Assembly: GCF_014642835.1 (NCBI RefSeq)
Contig: NZ_BMJA01000003.1
Span: 334,497-398,496, forward strand
Length of the DNA: 64,000 nt
Reading direction: 5' to 3'
Source of the DNA: Dyella nitratireducens
GTDB taxonomy: Bacteria; Pseudomonadota; Gammaproteobacteria; Xanthomonadales; Rhodanobacteraceae
Of the stretch, positions 27,077 through 36,566 are shown piece by piece (within the stretch, counting starts at the first letter, position 1; the number at the start of each line of letters is the position of its first letter). The translations under genes were made by a program, and so were the position numbers. The notes below the pieces were generated by a model, which was not told the DNA's origin, made no database searches, and saw only the letters and a list, made by a program, of their open reading frames with translations.

Positions 27077-29766
27077 ACGAGTTGCTCGCCACGATCCGCC
27101 TGCAGCTCAACCACGAGTTCGATTTTCTCGCCGCGGCCGAGCATGTGCCTTATTTCGCCGCGCTTGGCCTCAGCCACGTGTATCTCTCACCCATCGCGAT
27201 GTCGCGGCCCGGCTCCATGCACGGCTACGATGTGATCAATCCGATGATCGTGAACCCGGAACTGGGCGGCGAACCGGCGCTCGCCAGGTTTATCCAGACC
27301 CTGCACACCCATGGCATGAGCGCGATTCTGGATATCGTGCCCAACCACATGGCGGCCGATGTCGCCAATCCGTGGTGGAACGATGTGTTGGCGATGGGGC
27401 GTGCCAGCCGCTATGCGCATTACTTCGACATCGACTGGCACGCACCGCATACGAGCGGCAAATTATGGTTGCCCATCCTTGCCGTGCCCTTGGAGCAGAC
27501 GCTGGCACGCGGCGATCTGCAGGTGGAGCGGCACGTGGGCGGCACGACAATTGCGCTCAGCGTACCAGGCACCAAGCTGCCGATTTCCGAGCAGAGCCTG
27601 CGGCTGCTGTTCGATTTGGCCGATCAGGGATTGCCGCGCTTCAAAAACGCCAGCGACGCCATCGATGCTGTGCGGCTGGCCATGCAGGACAAGAGCCTGT
27701 ATGCGCATATCGATCATGCCATCGCCCAGCTGCATGCCGACAAGGCGTTGATGCGCCGTTTCCTCGACTTGCAGCATTACCGGCTCGCATGGTGGCGCAG
27801 CGCTAGCCAGGTGATCAATTACCGGCGTTTTTTCGACATCGATTCGCTGGTGGCACTGGCTACGGAACGCGACGACGTGTTCGACGCCGTGCACGCCCTG
27901 CCCTTGCGCCTGATCCGCGAAGGCATGATCGACGGCCTGCGCATCGACCATGTCGACGGGCTGACCCAGCCGCGCGATTACCTGCGCAAATTGCGCTTGC
28001 GAGTGGATCGCGCCGCGCGTATCGATCCGCGCCAGCCAGCGCGCCGCATCACGTTGCATGTGGAGAAAATCCTGGCGCACGACGAAACGCTGCGCGACGA
28101 ATGGCCGGTCGACGGCACCACCGGCTACGATTTCATGAACCAGGTAAGCGCATTGCTGCACGACAACCACGGCCGTGCGGAACTTGCCCCGGCGTGGGAA
28201 GCGCTGACGGGACGCTCACAGCACTTCGGCAACGAAGAACGCAGGGCCCGCCGCGATATGTTGGACGCCCCGCTTGCCACCGACCTCGCCCGCTGCGCAC
28301 GTGCGCTCAGCCGTTTTGTGGCGGATACGCCCGAGTCCGGCGATGTCACGCCCTGGGCCCTGCAATGTGTCGTGAGCGAAGTGCTGGAACAGATGCCCGT
28401 GTACCGCACCTACCTGGGCACCGGCACCGCCAGCGATGAAGACCGCCATACCTTGGAGCACGTGTTCGAGCGCGCAACGAAAGATGGCGCCCCCGATCTC
28501 ACCGCACACCGCGCGTACTTGCGGCAATATCTGCTGGAAACCAAGGCGCGCTGGTTGAACACGCTTTCCGAGCGGCGCCATCTGCAGATGGCGCGGCGCC
28601 TGTTCGAGCAACTGTCCGCAACCTTGAATGCGAAGGCAGTGGAGGACACGGCGTTCTATCGTTATGGCGTGCTGCTATCACGCAACGAGGTCGGCAGCGA
28701 TCCGCGCATCATGGCGATCGATCCGTACCGCTTCCACGTCCTCATGCAGCAGCGCGCCCATGCGTGGCCCCGCTCGCTGCTTGCTACCGCCACGCACGAT
28801 CACAAGCGCGGCGAAGACGTGCGCGCCAGACTCGCCGTGCTCAGCGAACGCGCACGCTGGTTCGCCGACCAGGCGAGCCGCTGGATGACGGAACTGGAAG
28901 GTCCCAACCGCCCTTCCCATGGCGCACTATGGATGTTGCTGCAAACCCTGCTGGGCGCATGGCCGTTGGATCTGCAACCCAACGACGAAAACGGATTGAA
29001 GGCCTTCGCAGAGCGCGTCGAGGCATGGTTTCTGAAAGCCGAGCGCGAAGCCAAGCTGGATACCCGATGGACCACGCTCAACCCCATCTACGAAGAAGCC
29101 TGCAAGGCGACGGTGCGGGATATTCTTGTTTCGCCACGTTACGCGCACCTGCGTGACAGCATTCACGCTGCCGCGCACAGCCTTGATGCACCAGGCGCGC
29201 TGAATGGTCTCGCCGCGGTTGCATTGCGGCTGACCGTGCCTGGCGTTCCCGATCTGTACCAGGGCACCGAGTATTGGGACCAGTCGCTGGTGGATCCGGA
29301 CAATCGTCGCCACGTCGATTACGATTCGCGCAAAACCAGTCTCGACGGCAATCTGCTGCCTGATCCATTGCTGGCAGAATATCGCAATGGCTTGATCAAA
29401 CAGCAGTTGATTCATCGCCTGTTGCGCGCCCGCCACCGCTGGCCGGAATTGTTCCTGCGCGGCGGCTATGAGCCGCTGCAAGTGACCGGCTGGCGACGCG
29501 ACCACATCGTCGCGTTTCTTCGTCGCCATGAAAACCATCGCTTGCTAGTGGCCGTGCCGAGGCTATGCGCCGAAAACATGGTGAATGACGATCGCCCCAT
29601 GGTAGACAAGGATTTCTGGAGCGATACCGCCGTGATCTGTCCCGCCGATGACGGCGCCTGCACCTTCACTGATTTATTTACGCATCGAACACACCAGGAC
29701 GGCTCCCAGGGGTTGTCCGTACCTATGCTGTTTTCCGAATGGCCTGTTGCCGTGCTGCTCTCTTGA
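27073..29766 (+). CDS. treY: Malto-oligosyltrehalose synthase (GH13_26)
   Basis: 897 residues. Isomerises the reducing-end alpha-1,4 linkage of maltodextrins to alpha,alpha-1,1, giving maltooligosyltrehalose for TreZ. Family features: FDFLAAAEHVPYFAALGLSHVYLSPI, ILDIVPNHMA, DGLRIDHVDGLTQPRDYL (nucleophile), the long alpha-helical insert, TATHDHKRGEDVRARLAVLSE and VPDLYQGTEYWDQSLVDPDNRR at the C-terminus. ATG at 27073 overlaps the malQ stop. Length fits TreY (about 750-950). Confidence 0.95.
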   Translation: MNELLATIRLQLNHEFDFLAAAEHVPYFAALGLSHVYLSPIAMSRPGSMHGYDVINPMIVNPELGGEPALARFIQTLHTHGMSAILDIVPNHMAADVANPWWNDVLAMGRASRYAHYFDIDWHAPHTSGKLWLPILAVPLEQTLARGDLQVERHVGGTTIALSVPGTKLPISEQSLRLLFDLADQGLPRFKNASDAIDAVRLAMQDKSLYAHIDHAIAQLHADKALMRRFLDLQHYRLAWWRSASQVINYRRFFDIDSLVALATERDDVFDAVHALPLRLIREGMIDGLRIDHVDGLTQPRDYLRKLRLRVDRAARIDPRQPARRITLHVEKILAHDETLRDEWPVDGTTGYDFMNQVSALLHDNHGRAELAPAWEALTGRSQHFGNEERRARRDMLDAPLATDLARCARALSRFVADTPESGDVTPWALQCVVSEVLEQMPVYRTYLGTGTASDEDRHTLEHVFERATKDGAPDLTAHRAYLRQYLLETKARWLNTLSERRHLQMARRLFEQLSATLNAKAVEDTAFYRYGVLLSRNEVGSDPRIMAIDPYRFHVLMQQRAHAWPRSLLATATHDHKRGEDVRARLAVLSERARWFADQASRWMTELEGPNRPSHGALWMLLQTLLGAWPLDLQPNDENGLKAFAERVEAWFLKAEREAKLDTRWTTLNPIYEEACKATVRDILVSPRYAHLRDSIHAAAHSLDAPGALNGLAAVALRLTVPGVPDLYQGTEYWDQSLVDPDNRRHVDYDSRKTSLDGNLLPDPLLAEYRNGLIKQQLIHRLLRARHRWPELFLRGGYEPLQVTGWRRDHIVAFLRRHENHRLLVAVPRLCAENMVNDDRPMVDKDFWSDTAVICPADDGACTFTDLFTHRTHQDGSQGLSVPMLFSEWPVAVLLS

Positions 29767-29775
29767 GTCACATTC

Positions 29776-29964
29776 ATGAAAACCCGACGCTCGCTCGCCG
29801 AACGGCATGCTCGCATCAGCGAGATCGCTCACAGCATCTGGGAATCGGAAGGACGCCCCGTGGGCCAGGAAACCCGCCATTGGCTGATGGCCGAGAAGCT
29901 GGTGCTGGCGGAGGAACGCCATGCATCGCAGCGAGGAGATGAAAAGAAAAAGGAGAAAAAATGA
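29776..29964 (+). CDS. DUF2934 small protein
   Basis: 62 residues. The core ERHARISEIAHSIWESEGRPVGQETRHWLMAEK matches the DUF2934 pattern (I..RAY.LWE..G.P.G....HW..AE), followed by a charged tail ending in KKKEKK. Function unknown. It lies 9 nt after treY and 52 nt before glgX. In other bacteria DUF2934 genes are often embedded in glycogen/trehalose operons, which fits here. Confidence 0.8.
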   Translation: MKTRRSLAERHARISEIAHSIWESEGRPVGQETRHWLMAEKLVLAEERHASQRGDEKKKEKK

Positions 29965-30016
29965 GCGTGAGAAGGCTGCGACGAAACGCACAGGCTGGTC
30001 ATAGACCATCAAGCAG

Positions 30017-32170
30017 ATGGACGTCATGAGCAAATCCGCGCCTCCACGCCGCATCACGGGGACGACATCCCACAGCAATAGCCTGCGCGAAGGATTGCCT
30101 TTTCCGCTTGGCGCCACGTGGGATGGGCTCGGCGTGAACTTTGCGCTGTTCTCCGCGCACGCCACCAAGGTGGAGCTGTGCCTGTTCGACGACGAAGGCA
30201 ATGAAACCGAGCGCGTTACGCTGCCCGAATACACCGACGAAATCTGGCATGGCTATCTGCCGGATGCGCGTCCGGGACAGCTTTATGGCTATCGCGTGCA
30301 TGGCCCTTACGAACCCGAAGCCGGCCACCGCTTCAATCCGAACAAGCTGCTGCTCGATCCGTACGCCAAGCAGATCATCGGCGAACTGACCTGGCACGAT
30401 GCGTTGTTCGGCTACACCATCGGCCATCCCGACGGCGATCTCAGTTTCGACGGACGCGACAGTGCACCTTACATGCCCAAGTCGCGCGTGATCGATCCGG
30501 CCTTTACCTGGGGCAACCACTACTGGCCCGGCGTGCCATGGGATCGCGCGATCATCTATGAAGCGCACCTGCGCGGCTACACCATGCTGCACCCGCAAGT
30601 ACCGGAGCCGCTGCGCGGCACGTTCGCCGGCTTCGCGCATCAACCGGTGGTCGATTACATTCGCTCGCTCGGCGTGACCTCGGTGGAGCTGATGCCGATA
30701 CATGCCTTCATCGACGACAAGCATTTGCTTGAAGTAGGCCTGCGCAATTACTGGGGCTACAACACCATCGGTTTCTTCGCGCCGCATCCGCGTTACATGG
30801 CCACCTCTGCCATAGCGGAGTTCAAGGAAATGGTGGCGCATCTGCACGATGCCGGGCTGGAGGTGATCCTTGACGTGGTTTACAACCACACTGCCGAAGG
30901 CAATCACCTGGGTCCCACGCTATCGCTGCGCGGCATCGACAATGCCACCTATTACCGCCTTGCCGACGAACGCCGCTACTACATCAACGACACCGGCACC
31001 GGCAACACGCTCAATCTCAGCCATCCGCGCGTACTGCAAATGGTGATGGACTCCTTGCGCTACTGGGCCACCGACATGCGCGTGGATGGTTTCCGCTTCG
31101 ATCTGGCCACCATTCTCGGCCGCGAATCGCATGGCTTCGACCAGGGTGGCGGCTTTCTCGACGCCTGCCGGCAAGATCCCATCCTGGGCCGCGTCAAACT
31201 CATCGCCGAGCCCTGGGATATTGGCCCCGGCGGTTACCAGGCTGGCAAGTTCCTGCCTGGCTGGGCCGAATGGAACGACCGATTCCGTGACGCCACACGC
31301 GCGTTCTGGCGCGGTGACGAAGGATGGCTGCCCGATTTCGCCACACGTCTCACCGGCTCGGCCGATCTGTTCGACCAGCGTGGACGCCGGCCCAACGCGT
31401 CGATCAACTTCGTCACCGCACACGATGGCTTCACGCTCAACGACCTGGTCAGCTACAACACCAAGCACAACGAAGCCAATCGTGAAAACAACCGCGATGG
31501 CACCGACAACAACCTGAGCTGGAACCACGGCGAAGAAGGTTATACCGACAACCCTGATATTCGCGCCCTGCGTCAACGCCAGATGCGCAACATGCTTGCA
31601 ACCCTGCTGCTTTCGCAGGGTACCCCGATGCTCCTGGCAGGTGACGAATTCGCGCGTACCCAAGGCGGCAACAACAATGCCTATTGCCAGGACAACAACG
31701 TCACGTGGCTCGACTGGCCCGCAGCTGGCGAGCAACGTGCGCTTACCGATTTCGTGCGTCGGCTCACCCGCTTGCGCCGCGACTATCCCCTGCTGCGGCG
31801 CAGCCGCTTTCTACAAGGTCTGGTCGATGAGGAATTCGGCATTCGCGACGTCACGTGGCTGACGCAGCATGGACGTGAATTCACCGAAGCACAGTGGCAC
31901 AACCCCGACGAGCGTTGCCTGGCCATGTTGCTCGACGGACGCGCCAAGCCCACGGGCATCAAGCGGCCGGGCGCCGACACCACGCTGTTGCTATTGATCA
32001 ACGGTCACTTCGAAGATGTGGATTTCGTGCTGCCCAACGATGCCGGCAAGCAGGAATGGCGCTTGTTGATCAACACGGCGGGCGATCCGCCGGTCATCCA
32101 TGCAGAGCATGCAACCGTGCCAGCAAGGTCACTGGCCTTGTATCGGGCTAGAGCAGCAAAGACGCGATAA
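30017..32170 (+). CDS. glgX: Glycogen debranching enzyme (GH13_11)
   Basis: 717 residues. Hydrolyses alpha-1,6 branches of phosphorylase-trimmed glycogen. An N-terminal CBM48 (FPLGATWDGLGVNFALFSAHATKVELCLFD) precedes the GH13 barrel with VILDVVYNHTAEGN, MRVDGFRFDLATILGR (nucleophile), KLIAEPWDIGPGGYQAG (acid) and FVTAHDGFTLNDLVSYN. LLAGDEFARTQGGNNNAYCQDN is typical of GlgX/TreX. ATG at 30017 or 30026 could be the start. Last gene of the operon; the enzyme would feed linear dextrins to TreY/TreZ and MalQ. Confidence 0.95.
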   Translation: MDVMSKSAPPRRITGTTSHSNSLREGLPFPLGATWDGLGVNFALFSAHATKVELCLFDDEGNETERVTLPEYTDEIWHGYLPDARPGQLYGYRVHGPYEPEAGHRFNPNKLLLDPYAKQIIGELTWHDALFGYTIGHPDGDLSFDGRDSAPYMPKSRVIDPAFTWGNHYWPGVPWDRAIIYEAHLRGYTMLHPQVPEPLRGTFAGFAHQPVVDYIRSLGVTSVELMPIHAFIDDKHLLEVGLRNYWGYNTIGFFAPHPRYMATSAIAEFKEMVAHLHDAGLEVILDVVYNHTAEGNHLGPTLSLRGIDNATYYRLADERRYYINDTGTGNTLNLSHPRVLQMVMDSLRYWATDMRVDGFRFDLATILGRESHGFDQGGGFLDACRQDPILGRVKLIAEPWDIGPGGYQAGKFLPGWAEWNDRFRDATRAFWRGDEGWLPDFATRLTGSADLFDQRGRRPNASINFVTAHDGFTLNDLVSYNTKHNEANRENNRDGTDNNLSWNHGEEGYTDNPDIRALRQRQMRNMLATLLLSQGTPMLLAGDEFARTQGGNNNAYCQDNNVTWLDWPAAGEQRALTDFVRRLTRLRRDYPLLRRSRFLQGLVDEEFGIRDVTWLTQHGREFTEAQWHNPDERCLAMLLDGRAKPTGIKRPGADTTLLLLINGHFEDVDFVLPNDAGKQEWRLLINTAGDPPVIHAEHATVPARSLALYRARAAKTR

Positions 32171-32714
32171 AGGCCGGCATACAGATCACCGCCGCGTTGC
32201 TCCCTTAGGCGCTTTCATCCTATCGATCCATCATTCGATCAGTCATGTGATGGGAGTGCCGATGTGCCATCGCTCTCATGGTGCTTTCACATCGAGACGA
32301 CAGACTCGCGACAGCGACGTAAAGATATATACATAGCCATATTCCGCAATATGTATAAATCTCATTATTTTATCGCACGCGAATGCAAAGGGTTCACAAC
32401 CCCATCACAGTATTCCGATCATCTTAAACGGACCCAACGGTGAGGGGCTTGTGGCAGCAAGGATGTTGCCGTTGTCATGGCGTAGTTTCTACGGCAAGGC
32501 AGGAGCAAGACCGTTGCGCTTGGAAGCTGACGCGTTGACACGGTGTGTTTATTACACCAACCGGACGTCATGTGTGGTTGAAGGGCAGGAATAAATCGGC
32601 TGCCGGTCATGTATGAGCATGGTGTCATTCGCTGACGCAAAGCATAGGCGCAGTGTCTGGTGAAACGGCTGACGCTGCATTACCCATTCAGCGTCACGTG
32701 TCTAAAGCCAAATC
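32171..32714. other. Intergenic region with an AT-rich dyad
   Basis: About 540 bp with no credible gene. Near 32327-32358 lies an AT-rich inverted repeat in which TATACAT...ATATT is mirrored by AATATGTATA, a sharp base-composition change in this GC-rich DNA, suggestive of a promoter or operator. GTCACGTG at 32693-32700 lies just before the kinase start. Confidence 0.4.
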
Positions 32715-34634
32715 ATGGAAACTGCCTCGCACCGCGCGCTGTCTCGTCTTGCCCAAACCGATCTCACGCTTCTTATTCTGGATATTCACGGCCATATCAT
32801 TGCCTGCCATCATGGGCATCTGCTGTTTGGTGAGCAGCAGACGCGTGAACTGCTAGGCAAGCACTACACCAGCATCTATCCGGCCCCAGACAGCGCCAAC
32901 GTACTGGATCTGGCACTCAAAGCGGATCTTTCCGGCGAACAGGCCCGGTTTGAATCCTGGATGCTCGGCAAACACAACCGCCGCATTCGTCTGGAAATAT
33001 CCGTGCATGTACTGAAGAAGCATGATGAGCATGCACATGGCTACGCCATGATTTTGCGCGACATGCACTTGAATCGGCTCACCCACGATCGCCTGCGCGA
33101 ATCCGAGCGCCGCCTTCGCCTGTTCATGCAGGGCGCGCCCGAGCACGCGATCTGCATGCTGGATCCGCATGGCAGCGTGATCGACTGGAATCTAGGCATG
33201 CGGCGCATCACGGGTTTTTCGGCTGAGGGTATCGTGGGTCACCCGTTCTCGGCCTTCTTCCCGGAAGCAGCGCTTTCCACGCAATTACTGCGATCGGCAG
33301 CTTCCGGCAGTCACATCAAGGCCGAGTGCGAACTGATGCATGCAAGCGGCTTGCGTTTTCCAGCGGAAGTGGAGATGCAGCCGGTTCATGAAGGCGATGG
33401 CTCCCTGATCGGATTCGCAGTACTCATCCACGACTGCACCCAGCAGAAACTCATGGAGCACCGTCTTCAAGAAGCCCGCAGCCAGCTCGTACACGCCCAG
33501 AAAATAGAGGCCATCGGCCGCCTTACCGGTGGTATCACGCACGATTTCAACAATGCCTTGCAAGGCATCATCAGCTCGCTGGAGCTGGGATCGCTCAGCC
33601 TTGACCAGGGTGGCATCGTACAGGCCAGGCACCACATGATGGCGTCCCTGCATACCGCCATGCACGCTGGCCGGCTTACCCAGCGGCTGCTCTCGTTGTT
33701 ACGCCGGCACAACTCGCCCAGCCATCTCATCAGCGTCAGTAAAGTGCTGCAATCGATGCGCGAGCTGCTCGGCCGCACCCTGGGTGACGACATCACACTT
33801 GACGTTTCGCATTCGGATGAGCTCCCTCTGCTGGTGTGTGACAGCGATCAATTGGAAAGCGCCCTGGTCAATCTCGCCGTCAACTCGCGGGATGCGATGG
33901 GCGGCCACGGGCATATGCGCATAACCTGCCGCCCATGCACGCAGGACGACAGTGACGTTCGCGTAGCGTTTGGCCCCGCCCATAGCACGTATATCGAGAT
34001 CGCCGTGGCCGACGATGGTCCAGGCATGAGCGAAGACGTCCTTCAACGTGCTTTCGAGCCCTTCTTCACCACGAAACCGGAAGGATATGGCACGGGTCTC
34101 GGCCTTTCGATGGTTTACGATTTCGTTGCGCAATACAACGGCGCGGTGGATATCCGAAGCAGTCCCGGCGCTGGCACCTGCGTCTTGCTCTACTTGCCTT
34201 GCGATAGCGCGGCAAGCACGGAAACCATGCCGCTGAAAAACGCCAGCCCGGCCCCTGATCTGCATGGCTTTCACATTCTGGTAGCGGAAGACAACGAAAC
34301 CATTCGCCACTCCATCGCGACACGCTTGCGCCAGCTAGGCAACGAAGTCGTGGAGGCAGCCTCCGGCCATGAGGCACTGTCACTGCTTGCCGGTGGCGCC
34401 TCGTGGGATCTTCTTCTGTCGGACATCGATCTGCCGGCCATCGATGGCCATGAGTTGTGCTGCCAGGCACGAAAACAGTTGCCCGAGCTCCGCGTGATAT
34501 TGATGACCGGTTATGCAGATTCGGAATGGCTGGAAGACAACGCCCTGGGCGATGCAACGGAAGCCTTGATCAAGCCGTTCGACATGGGAGACCTTCTGAC
34601 GAAGGCGCAATCGCTGCTGCAGCCGGCGGACTGA
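32715..34634 (+). CDS. Soluble hybrid histidine kinase (PAS-PAS-HisKA-HATPase-REC)
   Basis: 639 residues with no membrane segment, so a cytoplasmic sensor. Two PAS-like domains (about 15-120 and 135-245; the second has the clear PAS pattern DPHGSVIDWNLGMRRITGFSAEGIVG). The H-box is ITHDFNNALQ with His276, as in NtrB-like/PAS kinases. N, G1 and G2 boxes: NLAVNSRDAMGG, VADDGPGMSED, TTKPEGYGTGLGLSM. A C-terminal receiver has acidic residues in VAEDNE, phospho-acceptor DLLLSDIDLPAID, and Lys in LIKPFD. There is no DNA-binding output, so it must pass phosphate on. It lies between the glycogen/trehalose operon and the exopolysaccharide locus; a role in controlling either is inference. Confidence 0.9.
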   Translation: METASHRALSRLAQTDLTLLILDIHGHIIACHHGHLLFGEQQTRELLGKHYTSIYPAPDSANVLDLALKADLSGEQARFESWMLGKHNRRIRLEISVHVLKKHDEHAHGYAMILRDMHLNRLTHDRLRESERRLRLFMQGAPEHAICMLDPHGSVIDWNLGMRRITGFSAEGIVGHPFSAFFPEAALSTQLLRSAASGSHIKAECELMHASGLRFPAEVEMQPVHEGDGSLIGFAVLIHDCTQQKLMEHRLQEARSQLVHAQKIEAIGRLTGGITHDFNNALQGIISSLELGSLSLDQGGIVQARHHMMASLHTAMHAGRLTQRLLSLLRRHNSPSHLISVSKVLQSMRELLGRTLGDDITLDVSHSDELPLLVCDSDQLESALVNLAVNSRDAMGGHGHMRITCRPCTQDDSDVRVAFGPAHSTYIEIAVADDGPGMSEDVLQRAFEPFFTTKPEGYGTGLGLSMVYDFVAQYNGAVDIRSSPGAGTCVLLYLPCDSAASTETMPLKNASPAPDLHGFHILVAEDNETIRHSIATRLRQLGNEVVEAASGHEALSLLAGGASWDLLLSDIDLPAIDGHELCCQARKQLPELRVILMTGYADSEWLEDNALGDATEALIKPFDMGDLLTKAQSLLQPAD

Positions 34635-35342
34635 ACCATACCAGTGCCATCCCTCCTCCATAGGGTTTGTGAAATCGGGGTGCTTAAAAAATGGAACGAT
34701 TGCGTTGCCATTCCCGTAAATGAAAGAGTCAGGTGTCTTGCTCCTAAAGTAACGCGACTGGCTTGTCGCTCGCCGTCGAGGCGCCGATTCCTTCACGAAC
34801 TTCTCCGAGTTCTTCACAAAACATCCTGCGGCAAGGATGAGTTGGAACGCGCAAAACGCTGCACATGCCAGCAAATCGATAACGCTATAAAACGCTGCAT
34901 TTTTGCTGCAAAACACGAAAAAACATGACCGATATTTGACACCCACCGAGATCGAACGACGACACGACCATCACGCTTATCGTCATTCATGAATGTGCAT
35001 GAATCCAATACATTCCATGTCGCATTACACACACAACGCACACGTGGCCATAGCGACAATCACGCCGACGAATCGAAGTGAGCACGTCCTTTTATGTATT
35101 CAAGCACGCCTATTTTGTTATGGAAACGGGAAACGCCATCAATCCATGACGCTCTATCCAGCGACTGGCTCTCATCGCCATCTCGCTCCGCAAAAATCGC
35201 AAAAATCATTCGCCCTGAAGAGTTCACCTCAACGTTGCATCCATCCATAAACTCATAAGTCACCGCGCTTCAACTGGCTCATCGCGAAGAATTCAAGGGG
35301 CTTCGCGCCACATTTGGAAATAATCTGTAGTTGGGAGAACCG
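34635..35342 (+). other. Long upstream region of the exopolysaccharide operon
   Basis: About 710 bp, lower in GC than its neighbours, with no convincing gene. It has repeated GCTGCA/TTTTTGCTGCAAAA motifs near 34900, CACACGTG at 35039-35046, and several A/T tracts. It is expected to contain the promoter and a long leader for the operon starting at 35343. Confidence 0.45.
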
Positions 35343-36518
35343 ATGAGTTACCGCGCGCTTATTTCATGCGTCATCGCCATGCTTTCTTCTGCAGTCGCCT
35401 TGATCTTCCTCTACCACCGCGCCGAATCGATCGGATTGGTAGACAAACCGAGCGACCGGAAGAAACACGTGGGCAACATTCCCCTTATAGGCGGTCTCTC
35501 CGCACTGTTCGGCGTCATCGCCGGCATGTGTTTCGAAGGTGAGTCCCTGTTATTTACCAACGCGCTGCTTGGCACTGGCGCTGTACTTGCGCTGACCGGT
35601 GCACTGGACGACCGTTTCGACCTGAGTGTGCGCAGCCGCTTACTGGTGCAGGCGGCGGCCGTCATCACGATGGTGTATTGCACGCACACCTATATACACA
35701 CGCTTGGCCATCTGTTTGGCTACAACCTGGAACTCGGTGAGTTCGGCATTCCGCTGACATTGCTCGCCGTGATAGGCCTGCTCAACGCTTTCAACATGAT
35801 GGATGGCATCGATGGCTTGGCCGGTATGTTGACGCTGGTCAGCATTGGCGCCATCAGCGTATTCCAGGGCGTTTCGCAATGGCACAGCATCATCCTGTTG
35901 CTGTTGCTTGCAGCGGCGTTGCTGCCCGACCTGGCCGCCAATCTTGACCTGATCGGACGCAAGGTATTTCTGGGTGACGCCGGCAGCATGATGATCGGCT
36001 ATTTCCTGGCGTGGACGCTCATCCAGCTCAGCCAGCAGCCGCAGCCGCACCTGTCGACCGTCGACGTGCTGTGGTGCGTCGCGCTGCCGGTGCTTGACAC
36101 CTTGCAAGTCATGCTCCGGCGCATGCGCGAGGGCAAATCGCCCTTCAAGCCCGACCGCGGCCACATCCACCACGTCATGATGAATGCCGGTTTCAGTGCA
36201 CACACCACGCTGGTGCTGCTGGTGGGATTGGCGATGGCGCTGGTGTACGTGGGTACGCTGACGCGCCATCTCACACCAGGCAGCAATCTGCTGGCCTTTA
36301 CTTCCGTCGCGGCAATCTATGTTGTCTTGCTGGGCAGGATCTACCGTGTACAGCAGGCCAGCAAGGCCATGGTCGCCACCGCTGCCGCGCGGACGATCGG
36401 TACACAAAGGCTGTCGCTCGCCACGCCGCTCCAGCCCACCACCGTGGGGCCTTATCAGGAGCATGAAAACGAAACCCATCAGGAAAACGTGGACTCGTCG
36501 GAGCAGCAGCAGGCTTGA
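35343..36518 (+). CDS. WecA/MraY-type undecaprenyl-phosphate sugar-1-phosphate transferase
   Basis: 391-residue polytopic membrane protein that would start repeat-unit assembly by moving a HexNAc-1-phosphate to undecaprenyl phosphate. PNPT motifs are in order: KHVGNIPLIGGLS, the metal-binding DD in GALDDRFDLS (D89, D90), NAFNMMDGIDGLAG (149-160), FLGDAGSM (209-216) and the HIHH motif at 274-277. About ten hydrophobic segments and a Gln/Glu-rich cytoplasmic tail. ATG at 35343 has GGGAG 6 nt upstream; the longer TTG form at 35331 is rejected. First gene of the exopolysaccharide operon. Confidence 0.92.
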   Translation: MSYRALISCVIAMLSSAVALIFLYHRAESIGLVDKPSDRKKHVGNIPLIGGLSALFGVIAGMCFEGESLLFTNALLGTGAVLALTGALDDRFDLSVRSRLLVQAAAVITMVYCTHTYIHTLGHLFGYNLELGEFGIPLTLLAVIGLLNAFNMMDGIDGLAGMLTLVSIGAISVFQGVSQWHSIILLLLLAAALLPDLAANLDLIGRKVFLGDAGSMMIGYFLAWTLIQLSQQPQPHLSTVDVLWCVALPVLDTLQVMLRRMREGKSPFKPDRGHIHHVMMNAGFSAHTTLVLLVGLAMALVYVGTLTRHLTPGSNLLAFTSVAAIYVVLLGRIYRVQQASKAMVATAAARTIGTQRLSLATPLQPTTVGPYQEHENETHQENVDSSEQQQA

Positions 36519-36566
36519 AGCCATGGTCGCAACCACCACCCGCACCGCCATCATCGATGGGAAAAC

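Noticed and set aside
35060-35263. 67-residue minus-strand frame upstream of the exopolysaccharide operon
   Set aside because: GTG start without ribosome-binding site, no family resemblance, and placed in what looks like a promoter/leader region.
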